From an uncultured Clostridia bacterium (GTDB taxonomy: Bacteria; Bacillota; Clostridia; Christensenellales; Aristaeellaceae): 64,000 nucleotides of DNA. Under the pieces are notes generated by a model that saw only the letters and a program-made list of their open reading frames with translations, was not told the origin of the DNA and made no database searches. The translations under genes and the position numbers were made by a program. The stretch is from the NCBI GenBank assembly GCA_934667105.1, contig CAKULG010000003.1:1-64000 (forward strand), written 5' to 3'. Of this stretch, positions 8,248 through 15,912 are shown piece after piece; the stretch's first letter is position 1; every line of letters begins with the position of its first letter.

Positions 8248-9783
8248 TTATCCTCCCCAGTATTTGCTGTCCAGGGCGCGATATTGAATGGCTTCCGCAA
8301 TATGTCCGGGGCCGATTTCGGCTTCTCCCGCCAAATCGGCGATGGTGCGGGCAACCTTAATCATGCGCGTGTATCCGCGCATGCTGACCCCCATTTTTTC
8401 CACCGCCCGGGTCAGCAGCGCCTGAACGGGGCCGCTGAGGGGACACAGTTCCTTCAGCGCCGCCGCGTCCATTTCGGCATTGCAATGCATGCCCGTCTCC
8501 GCAAGCCGCGCCTGCTGGCGTTTGCGGGCGGCCTGCACCCGCTCGCGCACAGCGGCGGAGCATTCCGAAGGGGCAGATTGATTAATTTCGCTTACTGAAA
8601 CCGCGTCCACTTCCACCTGTAAATCAATGCGATCCAGCAGCGGGCCGGAAATACGGCTTAAATATTTGCGAATCGCCCCTTCGCCGCAATGGCAGGTGCG
8701 GGTGCGGCTGCCGTAATAGCCGCAGGGGCAGGGATTCATGCCCGCCACCAGCATGCAGCGGGATAAATATTGCGCCCGGGCGCGTACCCGGGAGATACTT
8801 GCAAAGCCGTCTTCCAAAGGCTGGCGCAGCGCTTCCAGAACGTTGGGCGCATATTCGGGAAGTTCGTCGAGAAACAGCACCCCGTTATGCGCCAGGGAAA
8901 TTTCCCCCGGCTTCGCATCCGCGCCGCCGCCCACCAGCGCGGGGGCGGAAACGGCGTGATGAGGCGTGCGGAAGGGCCGCTCGGTCATCAGGCCCTGGCC
9001 TGGACGCAGCAGCCCGGCCACGGAGTGAATGCGCGTGGTTTCGCACGCCTCGGCAAAGGTCATGCGGGGCAGGATGCCGGGCAGGCAGCGGGCCAGCATG
9101 GTTTTTCCGCTGCCCGGAACGCCGATCATCAGCAGGTTATGCCCGCCCGCAGCGGCGATTTCCAGCGCCCTTCGCGCCCCCTGCTGGCCCCGTACCAGGG
9201 CAAGATCCAGCGCGGGAACGCTTTGTGACAGGCAATCGTCATAGGCGGTTTGTACCTGAGCGGAGAGGGGAATTTTTCCTGATAAATGCCCAACGGCCTC
9301 CGCCAGGCTTCGCGCGGGGTAAATCAGCATGCCCGTCAGGGATTGCACCTCCGCCCCGTTTTCCGCAGGCAGGATAACGCTTTCCACTCCCCGCTGACAG
9401 GCGGCGATCACCATGGAAAGCGCGCCGCGCACAGGGCACAGCGAGCCGTCCAGCGATAATTCGCCCAGCAGCAGCGTACGGGGCAATGCGGGCATGGCGG
9501 CCTGACGGCTGGCGGCGATGATGGATACGGCGATGGGCAGATCAAAGGCGGCGCCTTCCTTGCGCAAATCGGCGGGGGAGAGGTTTACCGTCACTCGTCC
9601 GGCAGGCATGGCGAAGCCGGAATTCCGCAGCGCGCCCGTCACCCGGTCGCGGCTTTCACGCACCGCCGCATCCGGCAGGCCCACGATGGTAAAGGTATTC
9701 AGCCCGCTGGATACATCCGTTTCCACATGCACGGGCTGGCCCTCTACCCCCTGCAAAGCAAAGCACAGCGTTCGCGCCAGCAT
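8248..9783 (-). CDS. comM: ComM/YifB family AAA+ ATPase (Mg-chelatase-like)
   Basis: The 511-residue protein has an N-terminal Lon-protease-like fold (VNLSPADLRKEGAAFDLPIA), a Walker A GVPGSGKTMLARCLP near 215, a Walker B VLFLDELPEY, and a short C-terminal chelatase-type region with RGYTRMIKVARTIADLAG. A CxCG-type segment (NPCPCGYYG then CHCGEG) is also conserved in the family. In Vibrio and Haemophilus ComM is a branch-migration helicase in transformation. AGGAGG precedes the ATG at 9783. It is directly upstream of dprA. Confidence 0.93.
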   Translation of the reverse strand: MLARTLCFALQGVEGQPVHVETDVSSGLNTFTIVGLPDAAVRESRDRVTGALRNSGFAMPAGRVTVNLSPADLRKEGAAFDLPIAVSIIAASRQAAMPALPRTLLLGELSLDGSLCPVRGALSMVIAACQRGVESVILPAENGAEVQSLTGMLIYPARSLAEAVGHLSGKIPLSAQVQTAYDDCLSQSVPALDLALVRGQQGARRALEIAAAGGHNLLMIGVPGSGKTMLARCLPGILPRMTFAEACETTRIHSVAGLLRPGQGLMTERPFRTPHHAVSAPALVGGGADAKPGEISLAHNGVLFLDELPEYAPNVLEALRQPLEDGFASISRVRARAQYLSRCMLVAGMNPCPCGYYGSRTRTCHCGEGAIRKYLSRISGPLLDRIDLQVEVDAVSVSEINQSAPSECSAAVRERVQAARKRQQARLAETGMHCNAEMDAAALKELCPLSGPVQALLTRAVEKMGVSMRGYTRMIKVARTIADLAGEAEIGPGHIAEAIQYRALDSKYWGG

Positions 9784-9811
9784 ACCGCCGCCTCCTTTCG
9801 TGCGAGTTTCG

Positions 9812-12800
9812 TTAATACCACAGCCAATTGGGGAACCATTTCATGGCGTCCAGCCATTTTTGCGAAACCATCAGGCCGCTGGCATAGGGGAAGAACGCAA
9901 TGAACAGCGCAAGCGCCGCCGTCAGCAGCACAATCAGCGCGATGCGCGCCGCCTTTTCCCGTTTTTCCGCCCACAGATCCAGGCAGAAGACCGTGCAGAG
10001 AATAATGAAGGGAACGGCGGTAAAATAGTGATAGATGTAGGTGCCCCGGGGAACGGGAATCCAGGGCAGGTATTGCGCCAGGAAGCAGATCAGCAGCAGC
10101 GCGTAGCGGGGATCGTCCTTGGGGGCGTACAGAGAAAGAACGCCGTCTTTTCCGATGTGCCGTCGCACCCACAGCGCCGCCACCGTAAACAGGGCCGCAA
10201 GGCCCACCCACCAAACCGCCGGGTTGCCCATGACCATGATGGTCATCTGCATGCCCGCAGGCTCATAGGCGTTGGAGGAATACCACATGGGCTTGATGAT
10301 AAGGGGCCATTCATACCAGGGGGAATAGAAGGGATGATCCATCCCCAGCCCGGGCTTGGAATGATAGCCCAGCATACCGCCCACCTCGCCGGTGGAAAAA
10401 TAGGGGCCCACCGCCGCTTCGATTACTTTTTTCACCGTCACGCCGCCGTTATAGGCGAAATAGGGAATATAGGATAGGTAATAAATCACCAGCGGAACGG
10501 CCACAAAGAAAATCAGGCAGCTAAGCAGCGTAATCAGCAAGGGCTTCGTCCCCGCAGCGGCGGCGGAATCATGGGGCGTTCGCTGCCTGGGCGGGAGGGC
10601 GATGGCGGCGGATACCTCCCGAAAGCGGCGATACAGGCCGTAGAAGAAGATCAGCGCCAAGCCCGCTCCCGCGTAGCAGCCCGTCCATTTGCTGGCAATT
10701 CCCAGCCCCATGCACAGGCCGGAAAGCCCCAGGGGGACCAGCGTTTTCCAAAGCGGCGCGGCGAAGAAATCCATCAGGAACCAGCGCAGCATGAAATACA
10801 CCATCCAGATGATGAACAGCACGACGAAGGAATCGATGGTGGCGATACGGGTCTGGGTGAAATGCATCAGATCAAAGGCAAGCAGCAGCATCGCCCCCAG
10901 GCCGCCCCAGCGGCGCTTAAAGAGCAGCTTGCCCAGCAGATACATGCCCGGCAGCATCAGCACCCCCGCCAGCGCCCCGGCAAAGCGCCAGCCAAAAGGC
11001 GTCATGCCGAAAATGGCGATGCTCCAGCTGATGAACACCTTGCCCAGCGGGGGATGCGTGGTTTCGTAGGTGGGCAGCCCGTGCAGGTGCTCATAGCCGG
11101 TGCGCGCGTGATAGATTTCATCAAAATAAGTGGAATTGAACCAGCCGGGTTCGCCCTCCAGGGTGTCCTGCTCGTCCAGCAGGGCGGCGGAGGTTTCGTT
11201 TTTCACGGAATCGGAAAGCAGGGCGGCGGTCAGCGTTTCGCCCGTTTCCTGATCGCGGAAAAGGGCCTCGAAAAGCGTCAGGCTGATGTGATCCGCCGTG
11301 ATGCGCACATAGCGCCCGTTCAGCGCGGCGGGAAGGGAGGAGCCCGCCGGCTCGCAAAGATACTGCCATTTGAAGCATTCGCCGATTTTCATGGACGCGG
11401 AATACGCCCGGGCCCAGCTTTGGCCGTCCGCGCTGGTTTCCACGGTGAAATCGCTGTCGTATTGATGAATGCCGCCGTAATACAGCATGTGGAACTGCTT
11501 TTCCGCGCCCAGATCCAGGATGAGCTGCTCGCCCGCATCGGTGGAAACCCAGGCGTGCTGCGGGGCCTTTGTGGAGCCCAGGTTGGTAAAGGCCAGCGCG
11601 GCGTAAAGCACGGTGCAGCAAAGCATCAAAACCCAATCCCGCCGGGTCATTTTGCGAAGGGGGGCGTTTTGCGGCAGCGGCGCGGCGGCGACGGCCTTAT
11701 TCTGCTCCGCCGCCGAGTTCGCTTTCGCGGCGGGAACGCGCGCAGGCTCCTCGCCGCCGCAAAGGCGCAGCGACAGGGAAAGCGCCGCCATGGCCAGCAG
11801 GCAGTTGCCCGCGGCGGCAAGGTATTCCAGCACGCTCATATCGCTGGCAATGCCGAAAGCGGGGGCGTTCAAATGCCCATCCGCCCCGCCGATGCGAATG
11901 TTTCGATCCAGCACGCAGCCTACGTTCAGCAGGCCCGTGAGCGTAACTCCCAGCGCCAGATAAAGAATGCGCTTATCCCGCTTCCGCACATACGCCAGCA
12001 GCAGCAGCGCCACCGCCGGGAAAAGGTAGCGTTCGTGCATCATGGAGCCCGCGGCGAACAGCAGCATCAGCTGCGCCGCGCCCAGAAGCGCCAGGTTATC
12101 GGGCGCTTTGCCCCAGGCGTAGAGGAAAAAGGCCAAGGCGATGCTGCCCGCGATGAAGCAGGTGCTCAGGCTGGAATAGGTAAGCGCGCCCAGAAGCGCC
12201 AGCACAGCCACGGCCAGCGCCGTCGCCGCGGCGATTCCCAGAGCGATAAGGCAAAATTTCTTTTCTTCCGCCGGGCGCGCCTTTTCAGCGCTGGCCCGGA
12301 AGCGGGGCAGCGCGTAGCACAGGCAGGGAAGCAGCAGCAGCGCTGCCGCGCACAGAACCAGCGGCGCGGAAAGCGATTCCACCGAGCCTACCCAATTTTC
12401 CCCGAACAGGAAATATAGATTGCAGCCGTTCACCGTGGCATAGCCGTAGGAGCCCATGGTTTTCGCATACAGCGAGAAAAGCCAATCGGGGGATTGCCTC
12501 CAGGCGAAGGGCAGCGCAATGGCCGCGCAGGCGACTGCCGTGGCCGCCAGTCCCAGCGCCGCATCCTTGAGCAGCGCGCGCAGCGCAGGCTTATCCTTTC
12601 GCGTCCAGAGCGCCTGGGCAATCAGCGCGCCCAGCCCCAGCGGGCCGAAAAGCAGCGCCTGGGGCTTAACCAGCACCGCCACGGCATAGCAGGGCAGCGC
12701 CGTTTTCCAGCGCTTTTTCCCCGCCGCGTCCACCGCCAGGAACACAAGCAGCGTCATCAGCGCGTCGGTTTGCCCCCAGGCGGCCCCAGCGGCGAAGGTC

Positions 12801-13909
12801 AGCGGGTTAAAGGCGTACAGCAGGCAAAGCGCAAGCGCCTCCCGGTGGCCCCGGGCAGGCCGCGCGCTCTTATACAGCAGCGCGCACAGCATAATATCCG
12901 CCGCCACGGAGGGCATTTTCACCAGCCATTCGCTCACGCCCCCCAGCGCCCGGCCTATCAGGCCCAGCAGCCAAAGAATCCATAAATATCCCGGAGGATA
13001 ATCGCAGAAGGAAACGGATTGATAGAAATCCACCGGGCCGCTCTGGGCCATTTGCGTGGCCCAGGCCCGGAAACAGCCGATATCCACGTCATAGCCCGGC
13101 ACCAGCGCGGCCACCAGCATCCGCGCCGCGGCGGCCAGCAGCAGCAAAAGCGCGACTTGCAGCAATTCCTGTCCCTTGGCGCGCGTTTTCAGCGCCTCGG
13201 GCCGCTTGATCAGCCGCCATAGCCCCAAGAAAAGCAGGGCGTAGGCCGTGCAGCACAAAATAAGCTGCATTGCCCCCGTTCGCGTCGTTTCTTCTTGAAC
13301 CGGCGCGGCCTCTTCCTTATACCAATTGACGGCGTAATAGCCGCTGGGCACGCTGTCCACCCGGCAAAGCGTCACGTTATCAAAGCTGGCCTCTCCCGTG
13401 GCTTCGCCGCTGTAGCCGCCCAGCCGGGCGTATACCGTCACGCTGCGCTGCTTGGGGCCCGTTTTGCCATAGAGGGCCACCTCCTGCCATTCCCCGTCCG
13501 TCTGATAGACGGATTCGGAAAAAACGTAGACGCCCTCGATGGAAAGGTTCGCCCCCAGGCCGCCCTCCGCGTCGGCGCGGATAAAGCCCCGCAGGCAATA
13601 AAGCGTGTCGGGGGATACGGCCGCCGCCTGGGCGAAGCGCGCGTCGTTGGCGTTTTTGTTTTCAATATGCGCGCCATGACCATCCAGGCCCTGATCGCTG
13701 GAAAAAAGCGTGTAATTCTGATAAATATAGGCGTCCGTATACCAGCCCGTGGGCAGGCCGCTTTCATTCAGCAATTCAAAATCGCCGTTCTGAATCAGGT
13801 TTTCATAGCTGCCGCCAGGCCCCGGCGAACGCGGCAGGATAAAGCACAGCGCCGCGCAGAGCGCAAGCGCCGCCGCGCCGCATATCATGAGAAGCCGTTT
13901 TTTCTTCAT
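9812..13909 (-). CDS. Giant membrane glycosyltransferase: two GT-C modules around a discoidin-like domain
   Basis: The 1365-residue protein starts with a signal-anchor (5-25) and a beta-sandwich domain (about 35-190, NLIQNGDFELLNESGLPTGW), as in carbohydrate-binding modules. A first polytopic GT-C module (about 210-700) has the family feature DYPPGYLW. A soluble F5/8-type (discoidin-like) domain follows at about 780-915. A second polytopic module has FDEIYHARTGYEHLHG near 928 and THPPLGK, the acidic and HPP motifs of PMT-type mannosyltransferases. Such enzymes use polyprenyl-phosphate sugars to glycosylate exported protein or envelope polymer. It lies between yraN and comM, a position usually held by housekeeping genes. 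The acceptor is unknown. Confidence 0.8.
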   Translation of the reverse strand: MKKKRLLMICGAAALALCAALCFILPRSPGPGGSYENLIQNGDFELLNESGLPTGWYTDAYIYQNYTLFSSDQGLDGHGAHIENKNANDARFAQAAAVSPDTLYCLRGFIRADAEGGLGANLSIEGVYVFSESVYQTDGEWQEVALYGKTGPKQRSVTVYARLGGYSGEATGEASFDNVTLCRVDSVPSGYYAVNWYKEEAAPVQEETTRTGAMQLILCCTAYALLFLGLWRLIKRPEALKTRAKGQELLQVALLLLLAAAARMLVAALVPGYDVDIGCFRAWATQMAQSGPVDFYQSVSFCDYPPGYLWILWLLGLIGRALGGVSEWLVKMPSVAADIMLCALLYKSARPARGHREALALCLLYAFNPLTFAAGAAWGQTDALMTLLVFLAVDAAGKKRWKTALPCYAVAVLVKPQALLFGPLGLGALIAQALWTRKDKPALRALLKDAALGLAATAVACAAIALPFAWRQSPDWLFSLYAKTMGSYGYATVNGCNLYFLFGENWVGSVESLSAPLVLCAAALLLLPCLCYALPRFRASAEKARPAEEKKFCLIALGIAAATALAVAVLALLGALTYSSLSTCFIAGSIALAFFLYAWGKAPDNLALLGAAQLMLLFAAGSMMHERYLFPAVALLLLAYVRKRDKRILYLALGVTLTGLLNVGCVLDRNIRIGGADGHLNAPAFGIASDMSVLEYLAAAGNCLLAMAALSLSLRLCGGEEPARVPAAKANSAAEQNKAVAAAPLPQNAPLRKMTRRDWVLMLCCTVLYAALAFTNLGSTKAPQHAWVSTDAGEQLILDLGAEKQFHMLYYGGIHQYDSDFTVETSADGQSWARAYSASMKIGECFKWQYLCEPAGSSLPAALNGRYVRITADHISLTLFEALFRDQETGETLTAALLSDSVKNETSAALLDEQDTLEGEPGWFNSTYFDEIYHARTGYEHLHGLPTYETTHPPLGKVFISWSIAIFGMTPFGWRFAGALAGVLMLPGMYLLGKLLFKRRWGGLGAMLLLAFDLMHFTQTRIATIDSFVVLFIIWMVYFMLRWFLMDFFAAPLWKTLVPLGLSGLCMGLGIASKWTGCYAGAGLALIFFYGLYRRFREVSAAIALPPRQRTPHDSAAAAGTKPLLITLLSCLIFFVAVPLVIYYLSYIPYFAYNGGVTVKKVIEAAVGPYFSTGEVGGMLGYHSKPGLGMDHPFYSPWYEWPLIIKPMWYSSNAYEPAGMQMTIMVMGNPAVWWVGLAALFTVAALWVRRHIGKDGVLSLYAPKDDPRYALLLICFLAQYLPWIPVPRGTYIYHYFTAVPFIILCTVFCLDLWAEKREKAARIALIVLLTAALALFIAFFPYASGLMVSQKWLDAMKWFPNWLWY

Positions 13910-13922
13910 GCTCGCTCCTTTT

Positions 13923-14255
13923 TCAAAATGCGTTGGGAAGATGCCGCAGCCCGTCGGCGCTGATTTCGATCACGTCGAAGCGCGCGGCGCAAGGCGGCTG
14001 CGTTTGCAGATAGCAGGCCGCCGCGTAGCGCAGGCGCTTTTGCTTGCGCGCGTCCACCGCCTCCGCGCCATCACCCAGTTTGCCCCGGGGGCGGTATTTT
14101 ACTTCAACAAAAACCAGCGTGTCGCCCGCCCGGGCAATCCAATCGATTTCTCCGTGCCGCGTGCGATAACGCCAGCGCACAAGCCGCATGCCCGCGCGTC
14201 GCAGATACAAGGCGGCCCGCAATTCGCCCAACAGGCCGGTTTGATAGCTTTTCAT
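13923..14255 (-). CDS. yraN: YraN (UPF0102) nuclease-like protein
   Basis: The 110-residue protein has the UPF0102 layout: GLLGELRAALYLRRAG, then HGEIDWIARAGDTLVFVEVKYR, which is the Holliday-resolvase/restriction-endonuclease-like E-D-EVK core. The biochemical role is not settled. The ATG overlaps the rnhB stop, so the gene is coupled to rnhB, its usual neighbour. Thirteen bases separate its end from the large glycosyltransferase gene. Confidence 0.92.
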   Translation of the reverse strand: MKSYQTGLLGELRAALYLRRAGMRLVRWRYRTRHGEIDWIARAGDTLVFVEVKYRPRGKLGDGAEAVDARKQKRLRYAAACYLQTQPPCAARFDVIEISADGLRHLPNAF

Positions 14256-14866
14256 AGAAAATGCCCGATAAAACTGCGCCGGTGCGCCGGGCAGGGGCCC
14301 AGGGCGCGCAGCGCGGCGATATGCTGAGGCGTGCCGTAGCCCTTATGCTGGGCGAAGCCATAGCCGGGATATTCCGCATCCAGGGCCAGAAGCTGCCGGT
14401 CTCGCGTCACCTTAGCCACAATGCTGGCGGCGGCGATGGAATAGCAAAGCGCGTCGCCGTGGATGATGCCGCGCTCCTCGCCCTTAAGATGCAGGCCGGA
14501 AACCGCGTCGATGAGGAAAAGACTGGCGGGAACCTGCTCCGCCGCCCGGCGCATGGCGGCCTTGGTGGCCTCCAGAATATTCATTTGATCGATTTCCTCC
14601 GGCGTCGCCTGGCCCACGCCCATATACAGCGCCGTTTGCATAATCTCGGCGTACACCTTCTCTCGCCGGGCGGGGGAGAGCTTTTTGCTGTCGTCCACCC
14701 AGGGAAGCAGCGGCGCTTTAGGCATCGCCACGCACGCGGCCACCACGTTGCCCGCCAGCGGGCCGCGGCCAGCCTCATCCATGCCCGCGAAAACCACGCC
14801 CGCCTCCCACAGGGGCAGATCGGTCTGGGTTAGGATGCGCAGGCGTTCTTCACGCTTCTTCGTCAT
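14252..14866 (-). CDS. rnhB: Ribonuclease HII
   Basis: The protein (about 204 residues) has GMDEAGRGPLAG, with the Asp-Glu metal ligands, then VDDSKKLS, SIAAASIVAKVTRD and the YPGYGFAQHKGYGT region of RNase HII. It cuts RNA in RNA-DNA hybrids, including single ribonucleotides. Two ATG codons lie in tandem (14869 and 14866); the second has better spacing to AAGGAG. Either overlaps the end of rbgA by about 17-20 bases, so I reject a longer upstream start. rbgA-rnhB-yraN is a conserved order. Confidence 0.95.
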   Translation of the reverse strand: MTKKREERLRILTQTDLPLWEAGVVFAGMDEAGRGPLAGNVVAACVAMPKAPLLPWVDDSKKLSPARREKVYAEIMQTALYMGVGQATPEEIDQMNILEATKAAMRRAAEQVPASLFLIDAVSGLHLKGEERGIIHGDALCYSIAAASIVAKVTRDRQLLALDAEYPGYGFAQHKGYGTPQHIAALRALGPCPAHRRSFIGHFL

Positions 14867-15713
14867 CATTTTGCTCCTTGACTGGGGCTTCCAGGGTGAT
14901 GCGGCCCAGCTTGCCGCCCCGGAATTCATCCAGCACCACCTTGCAGGCGCGCTCGGTATCGAATATGCCGCCGCGCATCAGAAAGCCGCGCCCCTGGCAC
15001 ACCGCGTCCAGCAGCGCAGGGCCGCGCAGGGAAAGATCTTTTATTTTGAAGCGCTGCTCCACCGCCTGGGGGGCGGCGACGATCAAATCGGTGAGCAATT
15101 GAATGGCCAATTGCGCCGTATCCAGCACCTCGTCCCGAATGGCGGCGATATAGGCCAGCCGCCGGGCGGCCAGGGGATCATCCAGCCGGGGCCAGAGCAG
15201 GCCGGGCGTATCCAGCAATTCCAGATAGGGGGAAACCTTCACCCATTGATTGGCCCGCGTCACGCCGGGCATATCGCCCACCTTGGCGACGGCTCCGCCG
15301 TGCAGGCGGTTAATCAGCGTGGATTTGCCCACGTTGGGCACGCCCACCACCATGGCGCGAACGGTTTTTTTGATGCCCCGCTGGGCGGCGCGATCCACCG
15401 TTTCCCGGGCGGCGCGATCGATGAGCGAAAGGGCGGCCTTGGCTTGACGGCTCATATCCAGCGCCATGCAGGGCAGCCCCTCCGCCCGGAAAATGGAAAG
15501 CCATTGGTTGGTCAGCTGCGGATCGGCCAAATCAGCCTTGCCCAGCAGCAGTACCCGCTCCTTCCGGGCGGTCAGGCGCTTCAAATCCGGGTTTCGGCTG
15601 GAAAGGGGCAGGCGTGCGTCGCATAATTCGATCACCACGTCCACCCGGTTCAGCTGGTCGGCCAGCAGGCGTTTGGCGCGGGCCATATGCCCGGGATACC
15701 AGTTAATTTCCAT
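14850..15713 (-). CDS. rbgA: RbgA/YlqF, GTPase for 50S ribosome assembly
   Basis: The 287-residue protein is a circularly permuted GTPase: the G4-type motif LLGKADLAD (usually NKxD) comes first, then the P-loop VGVPNVGKSTLINRL and G3 DTPGLLWP. The N-terminus NWYPGHMARAKR is characteristic of YlqF. The C-terminal helical domain binds 23S rRNA. It completes late assembly of the large subunit in Bacillus. It is the first gene of the minus-strand run, with a good sigma-A promoter 56 bases upstream. Confidence 0.95.
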   Translation of the reverse strand: MEINWYPGHMARAKRLLADQLNRVDVVIELCDARLPLSSRNPDLKRLTARKERVLLLGKADLADPQLTNQWLSIFRAEGLPCMALDMSRQAKAALSLIDRAARETVDRAAQRGIKKTVRAMVVGVPNVGKSTLINRLHGGAVAKVGDMPGVTRANQWVKVSPYLELLDTPGLLWPRLDDPLAARRLAYIAAIRDEVLDTAQLAIQLLTDLIVAAPQAVEQRFKIKDLSLRGPALLDAVCQGRGFLMRGGIFDTERACKVVLDEFRGGKLGRITLEAPVKEQNDDEEA

Positions 15714-15768
15714 GGCTTCTCCTTTTTCCAGAAAATGTAAGATACGTGAACTGATGCGTTCTCTTTAA

Positions 15769-15797
15769 GTAATAACACTTTTTTTAAAAAAACGCAA
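15769..15797 (-). promoter_or_regulatory. Sigma-A promoter of the rbgA-rnhB operon
   Basis: The minus strand has TTGCGT, a 17-bp spacer consisting mostly of T then A tracts, and TATTAC, ending 56 bp before the rbgA ATG. The A/T-tract spacer probably bends the DNA. The 199-bp gap between rbgA and the next gene is a divergent promoter region; no clear promoter is seen for the plus-strand gene. Confidence 0.6.
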
Positions 15798-15912
15798 GAG
15801 CGAATTCGTAACGTTTCCAGGGAATTTACAAACCAACGAGGGCAAAAAAACAGGCATATCCGAAAAAGCGGCGGCACATAATAGATATAAACGAATTCAT
15901 GCAGAAGGAGCG

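Noticed and set aside
10571..12418. 615-codon open frame antisense to the large glycosyltransferase
   Set aside because: Low-complexity antisense translation without domains or start signals.
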